From: Poa pratensis
Lineage: Eukaryota; Streptophyta; Magnoliopsida; Poales; Poaceae
Direction: 5' to 3'
Length of the DNA stretch: 64,000 nucleotides
NCBI GenBank assembly: GCA_947311845.1
Contig: CAMZMU010000059.1
Span: 54,273,461 to 54,337,460 of the forward strand
Part shown: piece after piece, positions 9,054 to 21,294 of the stretch
Position numbering within the stretch: position 1 is the stretch's first letter
How the letters are laid out: every line of letters begins with the position of its first letter
Made by a program: the position numbers and the translations under genes
Notes under the pieces: model-generated
Database searches by the model: none
Told to the model about the DNA's origin: nothing
Seen by the model: the letters and a program-made list of their open reading frames with translations, nothing else

Positions 9054-10067
9054 ATGTCCGCCATGGCCGCGACCGGAGCAGCGCTGCGTCTACGCCTCCT
9101 TTTCCGGATGCTGCGTGTGGGGGAGCTCCTCGCCCTCGCCGCGCTCCTCTCCTGGTCCACCTCCCGCGCGCCGTCCGCCGCCGCTGCGGCGGTGCGCGTC
9201 GCCGGCTCCCTCCTCTTCAGCCCGCGCTTCGTCTTCGTCCTCGGCAACGCCATCGTGCTGCTCCTGCTGGCTCTTTCCAGGCGCGAGCGCGACCCGTCGC
9301 CGGTCTCCTCCGCCACCAACCACCACCCCGTCTCCGCCACCTCCTCCGCCGGCGCCGGCGTCGAGCAGATCGCCGAGGTACCGGCCGCCACCACATACCC
9401 TTCCTTCGCCACCTCGACAACGCCGACGCCGACACCGGCAACCGAAGCTCCGTCCGCGGCAGCGCCGTTGGTGGTGCTCCCCTGCAGGGAGATGGAGACG
9501 GTGTTCGAGGAGGAGGTCAAGCCGGCGATGGCGGCGGCGATGTCCCCGCGCGGCGTCGTCAGCAAGGCGTGCGCGCCGAGGCGTAGCCGGTCGGAGAAGA
9601 TGTCAAGCCCGCGCGGCGTCGGCGGTTCCGTCCGGCGCGCGGCGTCCCCGGAACACCAGACTGTGCCGCTTATGCGCCGCTCGGAGTCGGACAACGGGCG
9701 GCGGCGTCGGTCGTCGGCGTCGGCGCGTGACGTGGCGGGGTGGTCCGGGACGGAGGACGCGGAGGAGTTCAGGAGGACCGTGGAGGCGTTCATCGCGAAG
9801 CAGACCCGGTTCCGGACACCATGGACACTTTTTGTAGTTGGAGACGACGACCCCATGGCTAGCTACTCTACAGTCTACACTTACGTCTCGCCTCGTGACT
9901 TGCACCACGATCAGAATAGTCAATCATCGCCGCCAGCTTCTTTAGAAACTCAGAGCCACCTCATACACTATACTAGAACACCAGCAGTGGAGTGCCGAGC
10001 AGGAGCTTCTGCACCACCCAGCACAGGTCAAGTCCACGAAACCGTGCCCTTGACGAAAGATCTCTAG
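9054..10067 (+). CDS. Chimeric DUF4408/DUF761-type protein, unit a
   Basis: 337 codons. Residues 1-254 match the intact paralogue at 36495 with few substitutions: two hydrophobic segments at about 15-34 and 52-75 (the second, SPRFVFVLGNAIVLLLLALS, is the DUF4408-like core), a Pro/Ala/Ser/Thr-rich middle, a basic stretch with repeated SPRG, and EEFRRTVEAFIAKQTRFR of the C-terminal DUF761 motif. After TRFR the sequence switches to an unrelated 83-residue tail (TPWTLFVVGDDDPMASYS onward) taken from the segment repeated at 1452-2090. DUF761 is thus cut before its end. Start chosen by alignment to the paralogue; an in-frame ATG at 8997 inside the hAT element is an alternative. Family function is poorly known; the plant family is often stress- or elicitor-linked and probably membrane-associated. 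Expression is unproven. Confidence 0.7.
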   Translation: MSAMAATGAALRLRLLFRMLRVGELLALAALLSWSTSRAPSAAAAAVRVAGSLLFSPRFVFVLGNAIVLLLLALSRRERDPSPVSSATNHHPVSATSSAGAGVEQIAEVPAATTYPSFATSTTPTPTPATEAPSAAAPLVVLPCREMETVFEEEVKPAMAAAMSPRGVVSKACAPRRSRSEKMSSPRGVGGSVRRAASPEHQTVPLMRRSESDNGRRRRSSASARDVAGWSGTEDAEEFRRTVEAFIAKQTRFRTPWTLFVVGDDDPMASYSTVYTYVSPRDLHHDQNSQSSPPASLETQSHLIHYTRTPAVECRAGASAPPSTGQVHETVPLTKDL

Positions 10068-10455
10068 CCAGTCACCATGGATCATATACATACACAGTTT
10101 AATTATGCTTATCTATCATGGGCAGGAAAGTTAATAAGTTTACCCGGGTGGCTGGCTGCGATGAACGGCGAAGCGGCGCCACCATGTCCACCAAATCGAT
10201 CCCCTCTTCTTTTTGTTAACATACGTAGAGCATGTTAAACAATGTAGAGTAGTGGGCGTGTGTGGCGCCACAAGCTAGGGATTTGTTAACTATCGCTTTG
10301 CATCCGATCATAATAATTAACTCGCATTATCGCAAACCATGCACATGGGTGAGCGGTAGACGAAGACGACCCGGCGCATAATTAACAGTCTCCCTAAGCT
10401 TAGCTTTTGCTTTTGTTAGCCTTTAGGCAAAAAATGTTCGATCGATCCGTCCGTG
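9832..10455 (+). repeat. Intra-unit repeat, copy B (new gene 3' end)
   Basis: Homologous to 1452-2090, about 8.4 kb upstream in the same unit. The junction with the gene follows CGGTTCCGG; the paralogue continues there with CGCGAGGAGGAG. Unit copies are at 22073-22696 and 34316-34939. Confidence 0.85.
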
Positions 10456-10643
10456 TTCTTTTCATAAATATTTTAAATTTTATGAAATTTATAAAAATAG
10501 ATCTGGATGTAGCCAATGTTGTATTCTAAACTTGTGCAAAATTTGAATATGAAATTCTCTGTATTCTACGAAAATTAAAATAAAAGACAATTTCTCACAA
10601 TCTTTAAAGGTGCACAGTTCACACACCCAGATCTACAAAAATA
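10456..10643. other. AT-rich 3' flank of the chimeric gene
   Basis: AT-rich sequence ending at the MITE target site CTACAAAAATA. No gene. Equivalents are at 22697-22884 and 34940-35125. Confidence 0.5.
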
Positions 10644-10898
10644 CTCCCTCCATCTCAAAATACAAGGCGCCCTTTAATTTCGCTGGTCAACGCCGTGTAA
10701 CTTTGACCATGATTTGTACTTATAATATGTATCCAAAATTATTATAAGGATATCGAAATTAAAGAACTTTACGAGACGAATCCAACGGTACCATATATAC
10801 ATTTCCAATAATTATATTTTGTTATATATTGGTGGTCAAAGTTGAGCGTCAAAGACCACCTTAAAAATAGCGCGCCTTGTATTTTGACACGGAGGGAG
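10644..10898. mobile_element. Second Stowaway-type MITE, unit a
   Basis: 255 bp with ends CTCCCTCCATCTCAAAATAC and GTATTTTGACACGGAGGGAG and TA on both sides (10642-10643, 10899-10900). The inner bases ACAAGGCGC pair with GCGCCTTGT. Absent from unit c. Confidence 0.93.
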
Positions 10899-10915
10899 TA
10901 ATTGTGTAGTGTACA

Positions 10916-11534
10916 CGGAGGCGATTTGTGCATCCGCCTGCTGAGCCACCTCCCCATCGTCGATTCGCTTGATCCCTCACTCTCCGGCGGCCGCCTCGGC
11001 GGCGGGAGGGTGGGGGATCTTCGTCTCACGTATGTGCATAGCGTAGGTCCAGTAGGTTTTGCTCCCGGCGACGCCATGGAGGTGGAGGTTTCGTCGGCGA
11101 GCTTTTTGGTGCAGGTGGGCGTCCCCTTCGACGACGGAGGTCCCTGGAGCTCTGTGGTGGCTCGCCTGCTCCTTGGGCACTCGCAGATCCTCGGATCTGT
11201 GCTGCGCTCAATTCCCCGGCCGGATCCCAGGCGACGGTGGATCTGGTTTTGTGAAGTTCAAGCTGCTGGTGGTGCTGGATGGCGAAGATTCCGGCGGAGT
11301 GGGGTGGAGGCTCTCCGGAGTTCGAGGCCCGACGACTTCCCGTCCGCTCGGGGAGGTTCTCCGATCCAAGGCTGCAGGGAGGACGAGGCGGCGGCGCGCC
11401 GTCGGCACGTTCTGCTCCGCGATGGCGTCTTCGAGTTGCAGAGGGACTGCGTTGTAATTTCGATCTTTGTTGGGTGTTTCTCTGTAATGCCTATCCTGTA
11501 ATTGTCAGCGGTTTTCGCAAATAAAAAAAAAAAA
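10916..11534 (+). mobile_element. Retroposon-like GC-rich fragment at the unit start
   Basis: GC-rich, with a T/G-rich 3' part (CTGTAATGCCTATCCTGTAA) and GTTTTCGCAAAT followed by a run of A at 11523-11534. The tail pattern resembles that of the minus-strand retroposon at 49773-50440. No target duplication can be found because the 5' side is the unit junction itself, so the element is probably truncated there. The 199-codon frame from 10902 crosses the junction and is not taken as a gene. Confidence 0.6.
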
Positions 11535-12233
11535 GATATCGATAGCTTGGGGATGATTCTTGTAAAGGTCGGTTATGTCAATGTTCACACCATATTAGCT
11601 TCGTTGTGCACCAACTACTCATCGTATATCCTCATTGCTGAGAATAGCCTTTATGTAATCAATGGTGAGATCAAGTGAAGTCTATGTACATACTTTTGAC
11701 ATTTTTCGTCTCTGCCGAATATTTACTGCCTTTTGGAGCAATTGCAGATGTCCTCACGATGATGACAATTTAACCCGCTCGTTTCTCCATGCAGATGCTT
11801 CGAGAGCCGTATCAAGCGTCCAAGTGTGCACCAATGATTGCTGAATAATCGAACGGAACCGAATGCAAAATCTGGATGTTCAATTCAAGGTGCAGTAGCA
11901 CAAGTCTCATCTCAGATCTGATGCTCGGTCTCTCTTTTCAGCCTGCCGGAACCAGGTGAGTGAGGCCCATGACCTAGACACGCCAACATTCTTAGCCACT
12001 AACCATGTGCATGAACAGGCCCTACCAAGGTAGGATCTCAGACTCTAAACACAGATTACATTATACAAACACAAAGAAATACAAATCACCAGCCACTGAC
12101 AGCGAGGAAGCAATGATGCTCCTTTGGCGATGGCGCTTAGGCTTTAACCAACTCGGTCGTGATGCAGCCCATTTTCTCCATTTGGACGGCCGGCCATTTG
12201 CCGTTGCCGTCGCCATAGCTTTACCATCCGGTT
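11535..12233. other. Unit linker with possible gene fragments
   Basis: From 11553 an ATG opens 41 codons that look codon-like (ending in TGA at about 11676), and TGCAG before 11793 looks like a splice acceptor followed by 16 codons. I do not recognise a protein. They may be captured exon remnants. Equivalent at 23776-24474. Confidence 0.25.
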
Positions 12234-13362
12234 GTGACTTTGAGGCACCAAACCCGGCAGGGCCCTACTCTTGGAAAAACATGTGCAATGAGCATGTCTA
12301 AAAAGAGCCAAAATTAAACCATCATGATCTTAGCTCTAATCTCCGCAATGATGGGGGTTAGGAGTGATGGATCAGCTCCTCCTTCCAAGATGCACTAGTT
12401 GCAGTAAGAAAATCACTAATCAGTATGGTATGGATGCATGATCAGGACTAAAGCAAAGGGTATTTCACTGGTAGCTCCCCTTTCTAACCTTCTAGAGAAA
12501 GTTGCCTTTGGCTGTCTTGTACTGGTAATACAGGTAGTAGATCATGGTCCTAAGCTACAATGCTAGTGAAAGATCTGCAGTACCGACGTGTTGAGACCAG
12601 GGTGATCACCTCTTGTAAAGTAAAAGGCAGCTCGAACCAACCAACTGCAAAGCTTGTCTCTCTCTCTGAAATACTACCGAATCATTGAGCTGTAGTGTGT
12701 GGCATATATGGCCCGCACGCAAAACATTCACATGATTCGGTTCATTTCGTATAAAACACAAGATTTTATTTTCCAGTGCTCCAAATGGGGACTTGGTTAC
12801 ACATGATGCTCTCTCGCTCATCCATAATTGAGATGGAAAACACGAACATCACCATTTCCGTGGAGGCGACGACAAGGCACATGAACCGGAAGGAATTTTT
12901 GGAGAATTATGGTGATAAGATCGGGTATTTAGAAAGGTGCTTTAATTGAGGGCAAGTGGGGTTCAGTAAAGCGGAGCAAATAAGAGAGGGTGGAGAATTA
13001 GTGAGGCATCAGATTCGATTCGGTGCCTGGGAAGGCACATATCCGTTTCTTAACACGGTTTCCTTCGTGGTTGAATTTTGGGTGGGTAGGCAGGCAGATA
13101 ATTCGATTTGAGTTGCAAAGTGTATGTTACTGGGGCACCACGAACGTACGCAGCCTGCACCTGCAGCTAGAGGGAATCGGCTGCCGCTGTGCTTAAAGGT
13201 ATGGAATATTTATAATCTGGAATTCTCTGTATGGTTTTTATTCCATTTGCAACTCCTTGCACGGACAGAATTCTCAGTAAAGAAAGCAGGTAGGTTTTCA
13301 GTAAAGAATGACCGTACGTTAATATAGAAAAATAGGTTTAGTTTTAATTTACGGACATAAAA

Positions 13363-13435
13363 GCGCCTGTAGCTCAGTGGATAGAGCGTCCGTTTCCTAA
13401 GCGGAAGGCCGTAGGTTAGACCCCTACCTGGCGCG
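13363..13435 (+). tRNA. tRNA-Arg (CCT), unit b copy
   Basis: Same 73 bases as the unit a copy, including the T-loop TTAGACC change. Confidence 0.8.
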
Positions 13436-14761
13436 CGTCCTCATTGTTTTTTCCTTCAGACTTTTTGAAACTAACCATTTTTTTTCACTCTTAACGCAGT
13501 AGGAGATCGATCGTACTCCGTACTATAAAAGGTTCTTTTTTTAGACCACTCGAAGGTTCTTATTCCCATTAAAATGTCGAGCAAAACTTGCACCACCTTT
13601 AGGCAAAGTTGAGTTCTGCTAGTCGTTCATCAAACGCACACGGAAACCACGTAGTAGGCCTAAGAATCTGAAACTCGATTGGAGGATTGTAGTTGGAGAC
13701 GACGACCCATGGCTAGCTACTCTACAGTCTACACTTACGTCTCGCCTCGTGACTTGCACCACAATCAGAATAATCAATCATCGCCGCCAGCTTCTTTAGA
13801 AATTCAGCGCCACCTCATACACTATACTAGACTAGAACACCAGCAGTGGAGTGCCGAGCAGGAGCTTCTGCACCACCCAGCACAGGTCAAGTCCACGAAA
13901 CCGTGCCCTTGACGAAAGATCTCTAGCCAGTCACCATGGATCATATACATACACAGTTTAATTATGCTTATCTATCATGCGCAGGAAAGTTAATAAGTTT
14001 ACCCGGGTGGCTGGCTGCGATGAACGGCGAAGCGGCGCCACCATGTCCACCAAATCGATCCCCTCTTCTTTTTGTTAACATACGTAGAGCATGTTAAACA
14101 ATGTAGAGTAGTGGGCGTGTGTGGCGCCACAAGGGATTAATTAACTATTGCTTTGCATCCGATCATAATAATTAACTCGCATTATCGATCGCAATCCGGC
14201 AGCCTCACATGCACATGGGTGAGCGGTAGACGAAGACGACCCGGCGCATAATTAACAGTCTCCCTAAGCTTAGCCTTTGCTTTTGTTAGCCTTTAGGCAA
14301 AAAATATTCGATCGATCCGTCCGTCCGTGTGCTTTTTGTTGCTGCGCAGAAAGAAAGGAAATGAAAAGAAAAGAGAAGCGTCGAAGAAAACCATGGATAA
14401 AATTCTTTGTCGTGTGCAGGGGTGCTAATGAGGTGCATGTGCGATCGATCTATCAGGTGACTGTTTGCTCATCAGTGTTTTCCTATCGATCGGCCTACGT
14501 GGCGATGGGTAGATGCATGGGATCTTACTCCAGAATGTCGATCGATTAGCTTAGTGGCAGCCTACCAGAGCTAATGAGGAGGGGCATGTGCGTAAGTGTT
14601 CCATCAGGTGATTGTTTGTTGAGTGTGTTCTTATCGTACGTGGTGACGGGTAGATGGGATGTTACCCCAGTTAGTTTAGTGGAATTGTCCGCATGGTTTC
14701 AATTCCATTTGCAGAGTACACAAATGATATGTAAGATCATTTTTAAATTACAGTCGTAGAA

Positions 14762-14834
14762 GCGCCTGTAGCTAGCTCAGTGGATAGAGCGTCCGTTTCC
14801 TAAGCGGAAGGCCTTATGTGCGACCCCTGGCGCG
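14762..14834 (+). pseudogene. tRNA-Arg pseudogene, unit b copy
   Basis: Same D-arm duplication and T-arm damage as at 2519. Confidence 0.85.
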
Positions 14835-16487
14835 TCTCCTCTGTCCTTTTACCATTTTTGTTTCACCCGTTGAACGCATGTCGGACATTCCTACCTCATA
14901 AATATTTATTTATTTTGTTCCACCCGGTGTGAGGTGATTATTGATGTTCAAAAATGTCAGGAGCACGACGAGGAATGGAATAAATGGACAAGAGAAGGCT
15001 GGATATGATTGTCGATGATGCCCTCCTAATTTTACATATTTTCAGGTGCAACGTCGGCCTAGCACGTCGGTCTTATCTAACAAAACATTTAAAATTATAA
15101 AATGAGGATGAAAACCATGTTCAAATTTTTCTTGTGGGGTTGTAGGCATGTCGGAGATTCGTATCTCATAAATTTTTATTCATATAAAAATGTTGAGAAA
15201 AACTTGCAATGACTTTAGAGCATTTTCAACCGGATTTGGCTAATTTAAATTCAGGTGTCGGCCACACCCTCCCCTATGTAATAGCGCGGGGTGGCATTGG
15301 CCCTAAATCTGGCGTTGAAGAGTCTCAAAAGGCTCCTCCAGCCGATATTTCTTATCGGATTAGATCCCCTAATAGCCTAGCCAGACTCACCGGGTAGGGA
15401 ATCCCATCCTCAGCGAAGCCAGTAAGCAAGCCCAAGTCCATGCAAGAAGGCCCGCTGGATACAGTGGCTATCACGGCTCGGTAGCGCCTCCTTGGTAGAG
15501 GTTTCTCCGGCGATGATGAAGAACGTGAATGCTTGGTACTTGCGGCGACGACGGTATGCAGCAGTACAACTGCATGTGTCCTTGTTACATGTTACTTGCA
15601 TATGTATCAACTCTCTACCTTTACTGTTATAAATACAAGCAATGTATGCCTAGAGGTGTACATAAAATGCAACATACCACATAGATATATAGCATACAAA
15701 TTACATCAATAGTTCCATACTACAATCTGCGGTTTATGAAAACTACACTATCCTACTTGTGCTCCTCATCGGAGATCACAATAATGTCTGCATCGTTGGC
15801 GGCTTGGGGGGGGGGGGGGGGGGGGGGGGGAGGGACGGGGGCATCTCCTTCTCATCGCCGTCACATGATATGTCTGAGTCATGTCCGATGGAACGAGGAT
15901 GAAGCAGCGGGTGGGTGGGGACTAAATGTCGGTGACATGTGAGAGGGTCGTACCTCCGCCTTGTTGGCCGGTGGCAGTGCCGCATGGGAGACAAGAAGGT
16001 TGATGAGCGAGCCATTTAAACCGACTTTCCGAGGCTACATGGCGGAACCCGCGTGCGTTAGAACCGGCTCCGAAAGTTGGGCGGATAAGAGGATATCAGA
16101 CACATTTTCAGACGATTTAGATCGATCTGAGTCACCATTGGGGCCGAATTTTATGTCCGGACCCCAGTTGGACCGACCGATAGTCTATCGGCAGCTTGGG
16201 TGGAGACGCTCTTAGTTTTTGGTTTACCCTTTAGGAAAAAATGTTTCCGTGTTTTTTGTTGTTGCACCGATGGAAAGGAAAATAGAGGAGATGGTTCTTT
16301 TACCCGTGCATGGTGGTGATGGCCAACTAGGGGCATTTTTTTTAGATAAAGAGTATATATTTTTTAGGGGCATGTGTGCGTGATATGGGAGATGGATGGA
16401 TCGATCAGGTGATTGTTTGATCATCAGTGTGCAGGTTCTTATCGACCTATGTAACGTGCGTGGTGATGGGATTTTACCCCAATTTAG

Positions 16488-17333
16488 GCTTTTTTTGAAA
16501 CGGAGGCAAAAGATTTGCCTCGATCTATTAATTAAGAAGGAGAGAATTGCCCAGTTAATTTACGGGTAACCGGGCAAAAACCGATACAAACAGCTCATAG
16601 TGAACTACTCACAAATAAAGAAAACCCCACAAACGCATCGGCAGCTCGGCAAGCTCTCACAACCCCGACACTTGAACAACACAATGGAACTCTTGAGGAG
16701 AACACCTCAACTAAAGGAAATGGGCAACACCAAAGCCACAAAAAGATCTGAACTGAGAAAACGAGCAGAGCCGAAGATCATCCATCAAGCAGCCGCAGGC
16801 GCCTTTCCTACGGTGCCACCCTTCTTGCCTTTGCATCTGAGTGTCTTCTCCTTCGAGATGCCGGACCGAGAGCAGTCACTCGCCTTCTTGTTTTTCCCCT
16901 TGATTGTTGACCCCGTTAGGAGGCAAGCAATTGCCCTTCCACATCCAGGAATGGCAACCTCCACACTGCTCAACAAGCTGCAAAGCTCTTTTGCAAAGAG
17001 AACATCAGCATTATGTGTCGGTGGGGGTGGAATGGGCATGAAATCTGCCTCCGATTGCTTAGGCGAGCTCATGGGCGCTGACGAATCCACGTTCATATGC
17101 TCCACTGACAAAGGCAAATCAGAGCTCACACAACCTCATGAAGCTCAGGCATGGTGTGCAACATCGGAGCCGCGACCACGGCGTTGGCCTCGCCCTCATC
17201 GGTAGACGAAACAGACGGACAACGCCGACGAACTGTCCCCAACACGAGGGTGAAACAACTGTAGTGGTCATCTCCCGTGTCCTCCGCGGAGCCAACACCA
17301 ACCTCAGCAAGAGGACATGGCATAGGACTAGCC
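16488..17333 (-). mobile_element. Minus-strand retroposon, unit b copy
   Basis: Same insert, TSD at 16474-16487 and 17334-17347. Confidence 0.85.
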
Positions 17334-18195
17334 TTACCCCAATTTAGTTTGGTGTGGCAGTCATGTGTACGTACTGGCATTTGCCAAGTCTTTCATGCAT
17401 TGTAACTGTCGATCTCGCCTACACGTTGGCACTCTAGCTACGTACTACGTGGTGATGGATGCACCGGTTTGGGTTGGTGTCACTCATCGGTTACATGCAT
17501 GGTGTTCTATGACTTCCATTTGTCAAGATACAGATGTAGAGACAACACAAGATGCCAATGCCAGCTGAGCACAGGGAGCAGCGACGCGCACACGAGCGCG
17601 CACCACAGGCATTGTTGTGGAATCCGGCTAGCCGGTCGGTCGGGGCGCCTGAAAACCCGTGGGCGTGCAGGTCTGGCCACGGCAGGTTTTGGCAGGGTTG
17701 AGTCGCCAACGACCACGAGCCCACGTGCGACAGACATCGATCTGTGCCGAGCCACACGCACGAGCCTCCTCCCCTCGTGCTGCAAACCCGTAGCGACGCG
17801 TCGCAGCAACCATGCATCAAAATGGCAACGTATGTATGGTGTTCACAGCGGCAGAGCAGGGCACAAGCGCCGTGCGTGTTGACGCTTCCTTCAGGCCCTC
17901 CGACACCTCATCCGTCCGAGTCCGACACAAGGACATGTTGTTCATGGCAACACTTTTTTTTTAAATAAAAAAACCAACTTGCATTTAGCCGTCGTAGTTG
18001 GCCATTGTTCAGTCGACAAGTGTCTTTGTTCCAAAGATCAATTAGCATGAGACCTCGCCAGTGTCAGATGGTGGAAAAAGGGCACGTACGGGAGAAAATG
18101 GTGTGCCTCCACGCGACAATCACTTCTTTTTTTCAAATCCACCATCACTCGCTCGGGTCGTTTTTCCCGGGGGCAACAAGCTACCAAGCTAGTCG

Positions 18196-18412
18196 AGAAT
18201 TTGCCTGTGGCAAGATGGTTAGGAGGGTGGTTGTATCCCCAGCCCGTTGACAGCGAGGCGCATGTGGTGACTTCGTCAATCTCAAGACCCGACCGTCGGC
18301 TCAGTCTTTTGGAGGTGCTCATAGGGGTAGGGTGTGCATGCGTGCGTTTATAGACCTGAATGTGTACACGTGTATGTGAGCGTCTGTGTTGTACTGTGTT
18401 TCGTAAAAAAAA
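18196..18412 (+). mobile_element. SINE, unit b copy
   Basis: Same element; TSD at 18182-18195 and 18413-18426. Confidence 0.85.
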
Positions 18413-18975
18413 TACCAAGCTAGTCGTGCAGACCGAGGCCATTCGGAGAGAGCCCGTACAGTGACGTGCATCCAAATGGATGATCCGTCCCAAACAGTTT
18501 CCGAACTCAACTCATCGAGCCATCGAGGTACGCATCGGTGGCCCCGCCACACGAATCTCCAGCCCCGGGCCGACCCGATCGAGCCACGCCAACGCTACTA
18601 GCTCTCGGGCCGAGCAGCAAACCCGCCGCCTCGTGATCCCCCAGCCCCTACTCCGCTTGCATGTCTGCCGTTAAATTATGATATCTGCTTCCAAATTTCA
18701 AAACCAAGGTACGTAGGTTCTCACACTGCTACAGGAGCTAAATGTGTGAGCAAGGCATCGTGAGCTCGATCGACTGGCCGTGTTTACAAAATCTTACTAT
18801 TTGGCGTCATCAAAACAACAAGGTTATTTTTTCATTAGCAGTATACATCGTTTTATATGCATGTCTTGCACCCATGTTAAAGCACCTACTAAGTATTCTT
18901 ATTCAAGAAAGCCTCCCCGCAAAGTAGGTTGAATGACTAAAATAAAAGTCTTCGATTTATATACAATTTTATGTA

Positions 18976-19098
18976 CTCCCTCCGTCCCAAAATAACTGTC
19001 TTAGATTTGTCAAAAAGTAGATGTATCTAGACATGAAACAAGTATAGATATATTCATTTTTGTACAACTTTGAGACACTTATTTTAGTACGGAGGGAG
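18976..19098. mobile_element. Stowaway MITE, unit b copy
   Basis: Same 123-bp element, TA on both sides. Confidence 0.95.
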
Positions 19099-20236
19099 TA
19101 TATGTGTGCCACACTACCACCTGCAGCGAAAAGAACACTTAAACGGTACACCTGATACACACTTTGTCGTAACATTTTCCAATTTCGAATCCTTTTGACT
19201 TTCGCTACTTCTACCGGTACAAAACTGCTTGGGTGGCTCTAATATTCTGTTTGAGTACCGATACCACCAAATCACTGTCATCCAACAGTAACACCTCGCT
19301 CCACTTTTTTGTTAATTGATATTTAAGCCCCGATATGCATTCTCATAACCAACACCGGTTCTCCTGGCAACCACAAAGATCACTATGTCCCCCGTACAAC
19401 AATTTCCTATAAAAACCTTGTTTTACACTATTTTTTGACTCGTATAGTACGACTACATGTCAAGCCATATAATTCTCGCACTAATTTTACAATTCACTTG
19501 GACTCAAGTGGTTTGACTTTGACCATGGTTTTTACTAATCTTGTGTTTTTTCTATTTATTTATGTGAACCAAACAATCATGTTCACAAAAATTCCATGTT
19601 TTTCTATCCTCTATTCTGTATATGCATTTATATCATTTTCCTGAGGTTTTTTCTATTCTTTATATTTTTAGAATCCTGCGAACCAAACAGGACCTAAGCC
19701 TGGTTCTATTACCATGCTCTTGGAATCACCAAGGGTACTTTGAGAAACTAGAATATTTACGTATCACATTTTAGTTCTACTGAATAAAACCTAAAAGTTA
19801 TCCACAAACCGGAGAAATCTGTCGAAAGTTTACTCGCGGTCGGTTGTACATGTGGAACAATTTTATGTATGTACCACTTGCTGCGAATAAGAAAAATAAT
19901 TATTTCCGTGATGTACACTTTGGCATAACGTTTCCAATTTCGAATCCTTTTGACTTGGATTACTACTACTACGAATATAGAACTAGTTGGGTGGTTCTAA
20001 TATTCTGTTTGAGTACTGATGCCCCAACAATTGATCATTGTCATTCAACAGTAAGACCTCGTTCTATTTCTGTTGATTAATCACGAAGTCTTTGATGTAC
20101 ATTTCCATAACCAACACCAGTCCTCCTAGCAACTAGAAAAACACCATGCCCATACACCAAATTTCCAACAAAATATCCATATCTATCAAACCCAAAAGGT
20201 TCTGTTCAGAAAAGAAAAGGCCACCAGAAAATCGGC

Positions 20237-20244
20237 TATATAAA
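20237..20244 (+). promoter_or_regulatory. TATA box, unit b
   Basis: Same TATATAAA context. Confidence 0.8.
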
Positions 20245-20357
20245 GCCCCCATCCGCCTCGCCTCTGCCAAGTGCTACCTCTCCCACTCTCCCACGCTCTC
20301 CGCTCCGAAAACACGAAGCAGAGCCAAACTCCAAGAACCACCACCTCCACGTGCACC

Positions 20358-21284
20358 CAGGGGCGGATCCAGGATTTGATCATAGGGGGGGCCGAAAGAG
20401 ACAACGATCACATTCAATACCTCGCTCTATATGTATATCAAGTCTCCAATTAAATCGATATAAATTAAGATGCATTGCATAATTTATCTGGACATTCATG
20501 CTCATGTCTAAAAATTGTTAGAGTGGCCCGCTAATTACGTACAAGATTGTACACGAGTTAATAATGTCATCATGGATGATCTAAGTTAAATTCTGATTCT
20601 AGCCCACAAAGGTTTCAAGCTTGCAATGACTTGGAGAAGGCAATATATTCTGTTCATTTTCTTCAAACTTTTACCTACAATAGTATAGCACTATAGCTAA
20701 CTGAATGAAAAGACAAATTGGATCTATATCTGGTATAAATCTCTGTTCTAAGAAAAGTATGACTATTACTAAGTCTAATGTGCATCTTAGGCGTTCTAAA
20801 AAATAATGCGTGAGACATTACCTCGTCAGAAGAGATTAGAATTAGTATGAATACATACCTTGAGAAATAATGAGGCGTTCTAGTGCTGATTTCTCTGGAT
20901 CATTGTACCTACCGAGCAGCAACCTCTCAACTGTGATTAAAGGCGGCTATCATGGCATCCTTGCGTGCGAATTTTGGACGCGGTGGAGGTGGGACGACAC
21001 AATAAAATCGTCATTCACATGGCAGTGGCTGACGCGGCGGTGGCGGTGATCAGGTAACTCAACGAGGGCTTCCGCGCAGATAGAGCCATCTAGGCCATCT
21101 AATTCATTCGCTTGATGGGCCTGGGCCATACAGCAGCGATACTTCTTGGTTTACTGGCCGCAAATAACTACGCTTAGCATAAATCGTGCCGTAATTAGTA
21201 TTGGCCCCTGCTGTAGGTCGCTGGGGGTGGCCGATCGTTGGGGGTGGCCTGGCCCCCGCTCGTCCCCCCCTGGATCCGCCGCTG
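20358..21284. mobile_element. hAT-like element, unit b copy
   Basis: Same 927-bp element; TSD at 20350-20357 and 21285-21292. In-frame upstream ATG at 21238. Confidence 0.93.
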
Positions 21285-21294
21285 CGTGCACCGC

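Larger units (their letters stand above)
1..10915 (+). repeat. Array unit a (left end cut by window)
   Basis: About the last 10.9 kb of a unit. It differs from units b and c by several indels around 1570-1680 in the copied gene-tail segment and by a longer G run at 3559-3588. It carries the MITE at 10644-10898 next to its right edge. Confidence 0.93.

Noticed and set aside
8905..9837. 310-codon plus-strand and 300-codon minus-strand frames over the DUF4408/DUF761 gene
   Set aside because: Long frames arise from the high GC of this region; their proteins are Arg/Pro/Ser low-complexity, and the true frame is fixed by DUF4408 and DUF761 motifs.
10902..11501. 199-codon frame at the unit junction
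   Set aside because: It starts in the MITE flank, crosses the duplication junction and runs through retroposon-like DNA, so it cannot be an ancestral gene.
16600..17205. 201-codon frame in unit b
   Set aside because: Lies in the minus-strand retroposon, on the opposite strand, and is broken by deletion in unit c.
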